From assembly GCF_036898095.1 (NCBI RefSeq), contig NC_090765.1, positions 34,555,776 to 34,619,775 on the forward strand: a stretch of 64,000 bases of DNA. The letters run 5' to 3'. Shown in pieces: positions 21,018 to 30,609 of this stretch; positions within the stretch are counted from its first letter, which is position 1; the number at the start of each line of letters is the position of its first letter. The position numbers and the translations under genes are program-made. Source of the stretch: Palaemon carinicauda. Taxonomy: Eukaryota; Arthropoda; Malacostraca; Decapoda; Palaemonidae. Under the pieces are notes generated by a model that was given only the letters and a program-made list of their open reading frames with translations, made no database searches and was not told the origin of the DNA.

Positions 21018-22420
21018 TTTATCACTTTTGATTTTCTGTTTGCACTTATTTCACTGAACTCGAAACTTTAAGTGGTTTGTACCTGAAACACGCAATCCTA
21101 TCCTTCATTAAAAGGTAGTAATTGCGAAAACAGTATTACAATGTAACAGAAAAACATAATGAAAGATAAAGAATTCAGTGGCTGGAAAAGACTAAACACT
21201 AGATCAAATAAACTACGTTTAAAATCTCTCACCGCATAAAGCCTGGGAACAAGAATAAAACTCTAGAAACGTTTTACCTTCTTCCCCTATAGCGACTAGG
21301 GAGAAGAGTAAAAAAACGAGAACAACGTTACCCGCTTGAACGAAACGTTTATCCTCCTCTCTCTCCCTCCGTCTCTATCTCTCTCTCTCTCTCTCTTGAC
21401 TTAGAACCTGAGAGATGAGCCCAATTATATATATCGTTAAAACATATTATTTGTTAAAGGAAAAAAACTGAAAGGTTTCCCAAATAAAAAGTTCCTTTAT
21501 TAGAATTAAAACCATTTAAGCTAAGAAAGAATGAACGAAACGCTAGAATCGGTTTACTCTTACTGCAACGTGAAACCGTGAAATACTCTCTCTCTATCGT
21601 AACGATAGAGCGCAAGTTGAACGTTCTGAACGTCAACAACTGCGGAGACTAAACAAAACGTTAGTTCAACTTTGAAAACAGTACGAGACTATCAAAGAAA
21701 TTCTTTCAAAAACATAAAAATTAAAATAGCATAAATTCTTAACAGGAAAAACGATATGACGGGCTCAATGTTAATTAACTTCGGTTCCAAGTAAGGACCG
21801 CCTACTACTAGGAAAGGTCGCATATAAACAAACATAAAAATTAATTTTTATAAGTTTATACTAAATGGAAAGTTAATCGAAGAGGCCTATAAATGGCGGA
21901 GAGATATAAAATAAATCTATAACTTTGTTAAGCAAAATTACCAAAAACCTAAACACACTTCCGTCTAAGGGAAGGGTGGGTCATAAAAAGTGAAAGAGAG
22001 TCTATACTCTCTTCGACACCAACACTTCCGTCTAAGGGAAGGGTCGGCCATTTAAAAGTGAAAGAGAGTCCATACTCTCTTCGTCACCATAATAAAATCT
22101 ATCCAAAACGAGTTCAAGTTTTGAAATGAAGATAAAACCCCTGCATAGCGAAAGCTCAAAACTGGAATAGTGTACTTCACCAAAAAGTTGTGAAAACAAA
22201 TCCAGTTAGGGACAGCGTATTAGTAGGTCTTGCCGGAGGCACGACAGAGGAAAAATTGAGTTCTTGTTGACAAGAAGTACTTGAGTACCTACTCACAGAT
22301 GGCGCTGTTGTGTACACCCCCACCTGTATAGCGATCGCTGGCGTATCCCGACCGTAGATTTCTGTCGGGCAACAGAGTTGACAGCTACATGATCATCGGG
22401 TAAGATTAATATTGAAAAAT
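21018..22420. other. DIRS-A copy 3 leader and right terminal repeat
   Basis: Non-coding. It contains a (CT)n run near 21,380-21,398 and two ACTCTCTTCG-containing blocks near 22,005 and 22,075 that follow similar GGGAAGGGT sequences. The last 190 bp (22,230-22,420) is the inverted complement of the left terminus. Confidence 0.7.
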
Positions 22421-22457
22421 TACATATCCCTCTCTTCTTCCTTAATATCCCTCAAAC

Positions 22458-22850
22458 ATGACAAATTCGGAGATAATTTGTATTTTTCCTAACCATACAA
22501 ACCTTAGCTATTTACATAGGGTATTACTTTCGGCGAAGCTGAAATGACGAGCCATTAGAATTTTAACGAGGGTTAATTATCCCCGCGCTAGTTAGCAAGG
22601 GGGTAGGGGAGTGGTAGCTAGCTACCCCTCCCCCCCTCACACACCGGTGAACTGCTTCACTTCACTTAGAGGTAGGACTTGCCTTGGGGGACAGGGCTGG
22701 TGGGCAAATATGTGTAAATAGCTAAGGTTTGTATGGTTAGGAAAAATACAAATTATCTCCGAACTTGTCATTTGTTCCGTAACCGAAATACAAACTACGC
22801 TATTTACATAGGGTGACTTAACCCTTAGGTAGGGTGGAAAGTCCCAGCCT
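22458..22850. repeat. DIRS-B left terminus and internal complementary region
   Basis: The left terminal block spans about 22,458-22,660, including a poly-C stretch at 22,626-22,637. At 22,715-22,830 the sequence TATGGTTAGGAAAAATACAA (complement of the left end) is followed by TTGTTCCGTAACCGAAATAC (complement of the right end). This is the circle-junction template expected of DIRS elements. Confidence 0.83.
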
Positions 22851-22859
22851 TACTGGCTT

Positions 22860-23280
22860 TGGCTTTGCCTGGGGACTCAGAATCCGAGTGAGTAGCACTC
22901 GAGAAAAAGAGTCCCTGCACCTCGCAAGTTCCTTGCTCCGCAAGGAACGTGCGGCCTACATAAGTTTGTGTGTGTGGAGGTATGAAGTGTGACTCGTCCT
23001 AGGAAGTTGACCTGAAGTCCTTTAGATGGAATTCTAGGCTAGGACGTTCCCAATACCACCTCGTCATGGTATGGGGGACGCGACAGTATTATCTTAATAC
23101 TAGGAACACAAGGAAGCATGGTTTACCTGCAGAGGTTCGAGGTCAGCTATGCAGAGAACCCAGGATGCTGCTTTCCCCAAGAGAGGGGAGGATGAAGAAA
23201 GAAGTAAGGGCCAGACATACTCTTTCATTCATGCAGTCTAAAACTGGGTAACAATGCCCTCAACCTTCTGCTACCTGTCC
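22860..23280. other. DIRS-B 3' non-coding region
   Basis: Lies between the internal complementary region and the recombinase stop. No coding motif and no repeat were seen. Confidence 0.5.
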
Positions 23281-23281
23281 A

Positions 23282-24370
23282 TTAAGGAGCCTGAGGTTGG
23301 ACCAGCTGTTGTGCAGCCACCACAGGGCCGATAGAGAATGTATCAAGGCTCCTGTGGGTCACGTCCTGCAGGTAGTGGGCTGCGAAGGTCGTTTGACGCT
23401 TCCAGATCCCAGCTTGTAGCACCTGCGTCACCGAGAAGTTTCTCTCAAAAGCCAGAGACGTTGCGATGCCTCTGACATCGTGTGCTCTGGGACAACGCGA
23501 CGGAGGAGGATCTGGATTCAAGGCGTGGTGGATGACCCTTCGAATCCAAGCTGAGATGGTATTCTTGGTGACCCACCTCTTCGTCCTTCCCGTGCTCACA
23601 AACAGGGCTTGCACGCGGGGACGGACTGCAGCTGTTCTCTTCAGATAACGCCTCAGACTTCTTACTGGACATAGTAGCAGATGGTCTGGGTCACTTGTTA
23701 CAGAACGGAGACTCGAAACCCTGAAGGAGTCGAACCGTGGGTCCGGCACTCCAGGGTTCTGAGTCTAAGCTACAAACTCAGGGACGAACACGAACGTTAC
23801 CTCCCCTCATCCCCTTGAATGGGCGACGTCGTATGAGAGACCATGAAGTTCACTGACTCGCTTGGCAGATGCCAAAGCGAGCAGGAACAACATCTTCCAA
23901 GTCAGGTGTTGATCAGAGGCCTGGCGTAATGGTTCGAACGGAGGTCTCTTAAGAGCCCTGAGGACTCGAACCACGTTCCATGTAGGAGGTCTCACTTCCT
24001 ACTGAGGGCAGGTAAGCTCGTAGCTTCGTATGAGTAAAGAAAGTTCCAGCGAGGAAGAAATGTCTATTCCTTTCAGCATGAAGGCTAAGCTTTAGGCTGA
24101 GCGATAGCCTTTCACCGCCGAGACTGAAAGGCACATTTCCTCCCGCAAATACACGAGAAACTCCGCTATTGCTGGAATAGTGGCATCGAGGGGAGAGATA
24201 CCCCTCCCACGACACCAACCACAGAAGACTCTCCACTTTGTCTGGTAGACCCCTGCGGATGACTTACGCAGGTGTCGAGACATCCTCTTCGCAACTTGTT
24301 GCGAAAAGCCTCTCTCTGTGAGGAGACGCTGAATAGTCTCCAGGCCTGAAGCCGAAGCGAACCTACGGCT
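23282..24370 (-). pseudogene. DIRS-B tyrosine recombinase
   Basis: The core-binding domain lies at about 24,092-24,370 (GLETIQRLLTERGFSQQVAK, then IAEFLVYLREEMCLSVSAVK and GYRSA). The catalytic domain begins near 23,995: LTWKMLFLLALASAKRVSEL contains the first catalytic Arg (RVSEL). Box II is at 23,282-23,749: RAHDVRGIATSLAF (H-x-x-R intact), then IWKRQTTFAAHYLQDV, where HYLQD carries the candidate nucleophilic Tyr. All expected catalytic residues can be seen. A frame break lies between 23,749 and 23,995 and another near 24,000-24,090. The enzyme would insert circular cDNA without target duplication. Confidence 0.78.
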
Positions 24371-25334
24371 TTGTGGAAGATGTTGCAGTGTGGTTGCTTG
24401 AGTAGCTCGTGTCGTGGGGGAAATTCTCTCGGGGGTTCCGTCAGGAGCTGCAGAAGGTCCGGGAACCACTCTGCATGATGCCATAGCGGAGCTATTAAGG
24501 TCATTGACAGATTGACAGATAGTCTGGTCTTGTTGAGCACCCTTCTCATCAGACAGAACGGTGGGAAGGCGTAGACGTCGATGTTGTCCCACCTTTGTTG
24601 GAAGGTATCTTGCCAGAGTGCCTTGGGGTCCGGGACTGGGGAGCAGTACAGCGGCAGCTTGAAGTTCAAAGCTGTCGCGAACAGGTCCACTGTCGGGGAA
24701 CCCCACAAAGTCAGGACTTTGTTGGCTACTTGAGGATCCAAAGACCACTCGGTACTCACTATCTGCGATGCTCTGCTCAGACTGTTGGCGAACACATTCC
24801 TTTTGCCTGGAATGAAGCGAGCTGATAGTGGAATCGAGTGGACTTTGGTCCACCTCAGTATCTCTACTGCAAGATGGGATAGCTGTTGTGAAAAGGTACC
24901 TCCCTGCTTGTTGATATAAGCCACTACTGTGGTGTTGTCGCTCATCACCACCACGGAGTGGCCCGTCAGGGTCTGTTAGAACTGTTGAAGGGCCAGATAA
25001 ACGGCCTTCATCTCTAGCAGATTGATGTGAAGGTACTTTTCTCATTCTGACCATAGGCCCAAGATCCTCTGGTCAAGAACGTGGGCCCCCCACCCTTCTT
25101 TTGACGCGTCCGAGAACAGCATCAAATCCGGGGGGAGGACGTGAAGATCCACTCCCTTTCGAAGGTTTTCGTCAGTCAACCACCACTGCAGGTCCATCCG
25201 TTCCACAGGTCCCATAGGGACCAGAGTGTCCGGGGAATCGTTGCCTTGATTCCACCGGGACTTGAGCCGCCATTGCAGAGATCTCATCCTGAGGCGGCCG
25301 TTCGGAACTAGACGGGCCAAGGAGGCCAGGTGAC
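24371..25334 (-). pseudogene. DIRS-B RNase H and connection region
   Basis: The minus strand encodes LMLFSDASKEGWGAHVLD (first Asp) near 25,100, then VVMSDNTTVVAYINKQGGTF (second Asp) at about 24,900-24,954. Then come RFIPGKRNVFANSLSR and the conserved DIRS tail VDLFATALNFKLPLYCSPVP and VYAFPPFCLMRRVL. An in-frame break near 25,040 separates the two halves. The region overlaps the start of the recombinase frame at about 24,300, as is common in DIRS elements. Confidence 0.8.
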
Positions 25335-26000
25335 TTATGAGACATAACCAAGATTGGCTGGAAGTTCCTCTCGTCCGAGGAAAGGCCTTGCGACCCTCCT
25401 CAGCCTTGCTATCCTGTCGTCTGATGGAAAGGCTTTGTGGAGACTGGTGTCTAATATCATGCCTAGATATAGCAGTCGTTGAGTTGGAAGCAGAGAAGAC
25501 TTCTCGAGATTTACCATGATCCCTAGATCTTGGCAAAGTCCCAGAAGCTTGTCTCGGTGTCGAAGAAGGGTTGACTCCGAGTCTGCCAAGATCAGCCAGT
25601 CATCCAATTAACGGAGGAGACGGATGCCGATCCTGTGTGCCCACGAAGATATCAGGGTGAACACTCTGGTGAACACCTGAGGTGCTGTGGAGAGACCGAA
25701 ACACAGCACTTTGAACTGGTAGATCTTGTTGTCTGGGCTGAATCTCAAGTACTCCCTGGAAGACGGATGGATTGGGATCTGGAAGTACGCATCCTTCAGA
25801 TCCAGTGTGCACATGAAGTCTTGCTGTCTCACTGCAAGTCTGACCGTGTCTGCTGTCTCCATGCTGAACGAAGTTTGCTTGACAAACTTGTTCAGAGCTG
25901 AGAGGTCGATGACAGGTCTCCAGCCTCCAGTCGCCTTCTTTACAAGAAAGAGTCAACTGAAGAAGCCTGGGGAGCCGTCGACGACCTCCTGGAGAGCATC
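25335..26000 (-). pseudogene. DIRS-B reverse transcriptase, stop codon in the catalytic motif
   Basis: Palm motifs are clear: FMCTLDLKDAYFQIPIHPSS (first catalytic Asp) and KVLCFGLSTAPQVFTRVFT at 25,608-25,862, then LDDWLILADSESTLLRHRDK at 25,550-25,607, then LYLGMILDTSLHKAFPS. The codon just before LDDW is TAA (minus strand, near 25,607); related elements have Tyr there (Y-L-D-D-W). A single base change from TAT or TAC explains it. Fingers upstream of 25,862 are present but hard to delimit. The enzyme would copy element RNA. Confidence 0.82.
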
Positions 26001-26238
26001 CTTCTTGAGCATGGTCTCGACTTCTGCCCGAAGGGCTAGCCCCTTTGCTGATCCCATGACATAGGAGCTCAACGACACTGGATTCGCTGTCAGGGGAGGA
26101 AGAGATGTTATGAACGGGACGCGATATCATTGGCTGATCACAGAGATCGTCCAGGAATCGGCCCCGAGTTTCTGCCACCTGTCCGCGCAACTTTGTAGGC
26201 ATCCCCCCACTGGTGTACATGCAGGGGGATTGCCAATC

Positions 26239-27486
26239 CTAACGTTTATGGCCTTGGCCGCTCCCCCTAGGATTCCTACCTCCCCTGGAGGACTTTCTGC
26301 CTTTCTTGTCCTTGACAGGAAAGGGCTCCTGCTTAGACACCTTTGCCTTTGCTGCCGGAGCCTGATTTGATGTCCTTGACTGATGAGGCTGCTGATGTTG
26401 TTGTTGAGGAGCTGGAGGCTTGTAGGGCCGAGATGTAAGGGCCCTTTGGAGGAGCGAATCGTGATTCCACTTCCTCCACCTCTCAGCTGTCCGTTCCACA
26501 TCCTTGGGCTCAAACTAACTCCCTCCAAGGATGGAGGAGTGTCTGAGCTTGCCGACATACACGGCTGAGATTTTGGAGTGGAACCTCTCGATCACGGCAT
26601 CACGACGTTTAAGGATCGAGTTAGCCCACAAGTTCGAAACTTGGTGGGCCAGGAACTCGATGGTGCGCGTTCCCGAGAGGAGGAAAGTCTCCATGGCCTT
26701 CCTGGTGCTCTCCATGGACAAGTCCTCGGATCGCAACAGGATGCCCAGAGACCCCAGCCAGATGTCCAGCCACGAAGTGGCCTGCATGGCAAACTTTGCA
26801 ACCTTCTCCTGGCTTAGGATCTCTGTAGCCGAGAATGTCACCTGCTGGGTGGAGAGTTTCTCGAGAGAAATTCCCCTAGCGAGCTCTTCCACAGAGTGGT
26901 GGAGGGGAAGAGCTAAACAAGACTCCCCCATGATCTCAAAGTACCTCCTCTGTTGTACACAAGGAGGTGGGAGGAGTTTGTTCCTGGCAGAGGAACGGCT
27001 GGAGGCGGCGAGTTCGGAGAGCTGGCCCTCAACCTTGTCTCTGGCACTCTTGACTCCCTGGGACAAGGGCAGAGCCACGCTGGCCTTTGGGAGCTTCTGG
27101 GTACCATAGACTTGGTCCAGGACCATATCCTTGCCTTCGCGGGGGGCGGTCTCGAGGTCCTTGAATCCGTTGAGTTGCCTCATTAGACTCAGGACCTGCC
27201 AGAAGGCATGCTCCGACTCGTGCTGCTCTCCTCCTTGTGGACTGGCAGCAAGGTCTCCTGTCCCCAGTAGCTCTACTTGAGGAGATACGTGGACGTTCTC
27301 CTGGGGTCTCGCTAGCTCTAGGCGAATCCGAGATGAAGACTTAGGAGCAGTCTTCGAGTCCTTAGGCTCCCTCCTGGGAGGGATACAGGACTCGAGCAAA
27401 GAAGTCTGGGGGCTCCTCTCCACGCGAGACGGTTCTCTTCCTCGAGGTGGGGTTCCTCCCATTGGTGCCGTTGGAGAATGCCTCAC
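26239..27486 (-). pseudogene. DIRS-B Gag, capsid-like C-terminal half
   Basis: Two neighbouring minus-strand frames of the same phase. 26,515-27,486 is helix-rich (EHAFWQVLSLMRQLNGFKDL, then TEILSQEKVAKFAMQATSWL, and TIEFLAHQVSNLWANSILKR). 26,239-26,499 is a basic, Gln/Pro-rich tail (PPAPQQQHQQPHQ, then GRKSSRGGRNPRGSGQGHKR) that resembles a nucleic-acid-binding Gag end. One stop, near 26,515, separates them. Only position and composition support the Gag call; no family signature can be cited for this half. Confidence 0.65.
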
Positions 27487-29541
27487 CTCGCTGGATTCTC
27501 CTGAGACGTCTGCGAGGGGGAAGGGGCCTTCCTGACGGACTTCTTGGGAGTCAGCTTAACCCTAGGAGAAGTTACCACAAAGTGCACTCCTCTCCTTCTC
27601 TTCAGCGGGGACGAGGCTGCTGTTGGTTTCAGCCCCAGATCAGCGAGGGCCGGCTTCATAGCCTGCACGACCGCTTTGATCAGGGACCCAAACCAAGGCT
27701 GACGGCTGACCGACGCAGTGTCAGCAACGCCCGCTGGAGGGAAGGGGATTGACTGATCCTTAGGAGTGGATACCACGGGGCCTGCCTGAAAAGAAGAATG
27801 TTGCGCAGACCTCTCCGAAGATTCTTCCTGCTCCTGGACGTGCGCAGCTCTGCGCTTACAGGGTGGAGATCGTGAGGACGAAGATCTGGAAGCACGCGTC
27901 CCCAAAGACTCGCAAGGTTGGGCGCGCTGCGAAACCCGGCAGGAATTGCTGGCGAGATCGCGCTGGCGCTCGCGCGATGGTGGAATCGCTGGTTCGCGCG
28001 GGGGCGAACGTTGGCGCGCATGCGCGTGGGCGCGGTGGCGAGGGTGCGCGCGGGCCTGGTGGCGAGGGTGCACGCGGGCGCGGTGGCGAGGGTGCGCGTG
28101 GGCGCGGTGGCGAGGGTGCGCGTGGGCGCGGTGGCGAGGGTGCGCGGGCGAGTGGGCGCGCAGGCGAAGGTGCGCGTGACCACGCTGGTGAAGGTGCGCG
28201 TGGGAGCGCAGGTGAGGATGCGCGCGGTTGTAAGGGCGAGCGCTGGCGATCGGGAGAATGATGGCGCGTAGGCGATCGGTGGCGTGTAGGCGATCGGTGG
28301 CGCGTTGGCGAGCGATGGCGCGTTGGCGAGCGATGGCGCGTTGGCGAGCGATGGCGCGTTGGCGAGCGATGGCGCGTTGGCGAGCGATGGCGCGTTGGCG
28401 AGCGATGGCGCGTTGGCGCGTAGCGCGAACAGGCGATCGACTACGCACAGGCGAGTTATTGCGTGGGCGTGTCGGAGACCTGTGGCGATCCGGAGCGTGG
28501 GCGCGTTGGAGAACGCTTGCGCGCAGGCGAGGGATTGCGCAGGCGTGTAAGAGATCGCTGGCGTGCAGGAGATCGTTGGCGCGCAGTTGCGCTTTCAGAA
28601 GGTACCAGCTGGGGCACAGGACCAGAGGGCGAGGTTGCGCGCAAAGGCGAACGCTCATGGGCGGGCTCAGGAGACATCTCAAGGGCGCGCGGGCGCGCAG
28701 GTGCTCGGGCTGCCTTAGAAATGCGCACAGGTGAGTGCGCACGATGGCGCGCAGGCGATGGCTGGTGCATAGGCGAACGTCAGCGAGGCGAAGGAACAAT
28801 GTCCTTGCCTGCGCCCAGATCCGGAGATCATGGGCGCGCGGGCAAACGTTGGCGAGCATGGCGCGCATCGGGAACAGGGCGCGCAGTCGTGCGCTGATGA
28901 GCTGGTAATCGTGGGCGCTCAGGAGACCGATGGCGCGCATTGTGCGCAGCAGGAACAAATGTGCCCTGGCGAACTGGAGAACGCTGGCGCACAGGACGTC
29001 TCTGTAGCACAGGTGAGCGCTGGCAAGCAGGTGAGTGTTGGCGAGCAGGAGATCTATGGTGAGACTCAGCAGGAGATCGTCGGCGCATAGAATCAGCAGA
29101 AGTCTGGTCAGCTGAAGACTGGTCAGCAGGAGAGCGCTTGCGCGCTACTGCGCGCAGGCGCAGGAGATCGTGGGCGCGCAGGTAAAACCTGGCCCTTAAG
29201 GGGCTTACCCACATTGAGGGATAAGCCCTTTTGCCCCGAAGGGACCAGTGCCCGTTGGACAACAGGGTGTGTTGGCGCCCACTGCGCATCAGCGTCCAGG
29301 AATGGTGATGGAAGACTGGAAGGTCTGGCAGGCGTCGGAGAACGCGAACGATCTGCGGAGAGGTCAAGCGCTGCAGCTGCAACGGTCTGCTCTCGTCGTG
29401 GAGGATCCTCTGCGGGGGACGACGAAGGCGAAGATCCGAAGAGGCGCCTCCTAACTCCCTTGTAAGGAGAAGGAAGGCCTCTGCGGTGAAGAGGAGGACG
29501 AGCCTTACGGCGAAGACGACCTCGAGGCACAGCAACACCAT
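27487..29541 (-). pseudogene. DIRS-B Gag, Arg-Ser-Pro-rich linker
   Basis: Very GC-rich. In the phase shared by the rest of Gag the minus strand reads as Arg/Ser/Pro repeats (for example RSPARQRSLTRLRNPSPARK and HRSPTRHRSPTR), with stops near 28,456 and 28,828. 29,123-29,530, one phase over, reads YKGVRRRLFGSSPSSSPAED and LDLSADRSRSPTPARPSS, suggesting a frameshift. Such RS-like disorder between an N-terminal cysteine motif and a capsid half fits a linker. Alternating frames also translate to Arg-rich products; these are taken as shadows. Confidence 0.5.
28010..28430. repeat. GC-rich 24-bp and 18-bp tandem repeats in DIRS-B Gag
   Basis: 28,010-28,150 has five or six units near GGCGAGGGTGCGCGTGGGCG (24-bp period). 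28,262-28,430 has six exact and two or three degenerate units of GGCGAGCGATGGCGCGTT (18-bp period). On the minus strand the 18-bp unit encodes the hexapeptide HRSPTR. Both periods are multiples of 3, so the frame is kept. Confidence 0.88.
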
Positions 29542-30309
29542 CGTCTGTCCTCCGAAGAGGAGTCTCTGTCAGTGCACTCCCCGAGGGAGAGAAACAACTG
29601 CAGGAGAGACCGTTGGACTCAGCGCCTCCCTCGAAGGATGTTCGGAGGGAGGAACTGAGCCTTCAGCAACATCCGCAACCGCAGCAGGGGTTTGACCCGA
29701 CCCGTCGGAAGCCTCTGCCACAACAACGTCGTCAACAGACAGAGGATCTACCTCTGCTATTACCGGCGACTGTTTGATAGCTGCACCCAACTGGATTAGG
29801 TCAAACAGGGCTTCCCTGGAGGGCGAGCCCTTAAGCCCCAAGGAAGCCCAAAGCTGTAAGAGATCATCGTTAGCAACATAGTCATCAACCAAATCAATGC
29901 CCTCCCCCGGAGGAGGAGGGGGAGCTGCCTCGCTATGGGAAGCAACACCCTCTCTCGAACCCCGAGGTTGGGAAACAAAAGAATGGCCTACGCTACCACT
30001 CGACGGCCTCTCACAAGAGACCGATCAAGTGGGAGCTTCGGAGGAGGTTCGGGCAGCGGAAGAAGAGTCCTTGGAACCTTCCTTCTTCAAGGCAGCCCTT
30101 GAAGGAGAACGGTAACGCTTACACTTCTTCTTACGCCGCCGGGCAAACCTCTCCCACTGGGAGGTAGACCACTCTCTGCACTCACTACAGTTTTTATCCC
30201 TTTCACACCGTTGACCTCGACAATACAGACATAAGGTGTGAGGGTCCGTCTCGACCACCGACATGAACGTTCCACAAGGGCGGTCACGGGGTCCAGGGCA
30301 CTTCCGCAT
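29542..30309 (-). pseudogene. DIRS-B Gag, N-terminal part with cysteine motif
   Basis: The chosen start is MRKCPGPRDRPC at 30,309; an upstream in-frame extension is hydrophobic and likely leader. Residues 20-50 hold ETDPHTLCLYCRGQRCERDK, then NCSECREWSTSQWERFARRR. The same spacing of Cys residues is found in DIRS-A Gag (DPHT-x5-CRG-x2-C-x5-C-x2-C). A basic stretch (RRRKKKCKRYRSPSR) follows. A stop at 30,025 interrupts the frame, which resumes as YVANDDLLQLWASLGLKGSP at about 29,890. It is likely a Gag domain binding nucleic acid or zinc; the function is inferred. Confidence 0.65.
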
Positions 30310-30424
30310 GATAGAAAGGAAGGATGAGGCCAACTCCAAGCACACAAACTGAAAGTAAAAGCAAAAAATTAAGGCTGTCAATGCGAGGGCGAAGCAGAGA
30401 CGTTTGCTCATCGCCCGAGCCAAA

Positions 30425-30609
30425 AGTGGAGTAGTTCACCGGTGTGTGAGGGGGGGAGGGTGTAGCTAGCTACCACTCCCCTACCCCCTTGCTAACTAGC
30501 GCGGGGGTAATTAACCCTCGTTAAAATTCTAACGGATCGTCATTTCAGCTACGCCGAAAGTAATACCCTATGTAAATAGCGTGGTTTGTATTTCGGTTAC
30601 GGAACAAAC
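30425..30609. repeat. DIRS-B right terminal inverted repeat
   Basis: Complement of the left terminus, including CACCGGTGTGTGAGGGGGGG and TTAACCCTCGTTAAAATTCT, ending near GGAACAAACA. It differs from the left block at only a few positions over about 170 bp. Confidence 0.83.

Larger units (their letters stand above)
15850..22420 (-). mobile_element. DIRS retrotransposon family A, copy 3 (complete ends, deleted interior)
   Basis: Both termini are present: AAAAATGTTATTTTCATTAG at the left and TTAATATTGAAAAAT at the right. Inverted terminal blocks and an internal complementary region (about 16,110-16,190) match copy 1. On the minus strand: Gag remnants (about 19,700-21,017), an acidic Gag piece fused to the distal RT (about 18,800), RNase H traces and tyrosine recombinase (16,455-18,017). 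The deletion endpoint differs from that of copy 1, so the two copies lost their RT independently or in successive steps. Confidence 0.83.
22458..30609 (-). mobile_element. DIRS retrotransposon family B, nearly full length
   Basis: About 8.15 kb. The left end (from about 22,458) and the right end (to about 30,609) carry inverted blocks: CTATTTACATAGGGTATTAC at the left and its complement at about 30,555-30,580, continuing through the TAACGAGGGTTAATTA and GTAGCTAGCTAC motifs. An internal complementary region at about 22,715-22,830 joins the complements of the two ends. Minus-strand order is Gag, RT, RNase H, tyrosine recombinase, the canonical DIRS order. Composition is GC-richer than the flanks. 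No methyltransferase domain was recognised. Stops in Gag and RT make it inactive as read. Confidence 0.87.

Noticed and set aside
27680..28770. Long Arg/Ala- or Gly/Ala-rich frames on both strands
   Set aside because: GC-rich tandem repeats keep several frames open. Only the minus phase that is continuous with the Gag ends was kept.
22458..30609. Endogenous DNA-virus fragment as an explanation for the GC-rich block
   Set aside because: Split inverted repeats, RT, RNase H and tyrosine recombinase identify it as a DIRS retrotransposon; no viral structural gene was seen.
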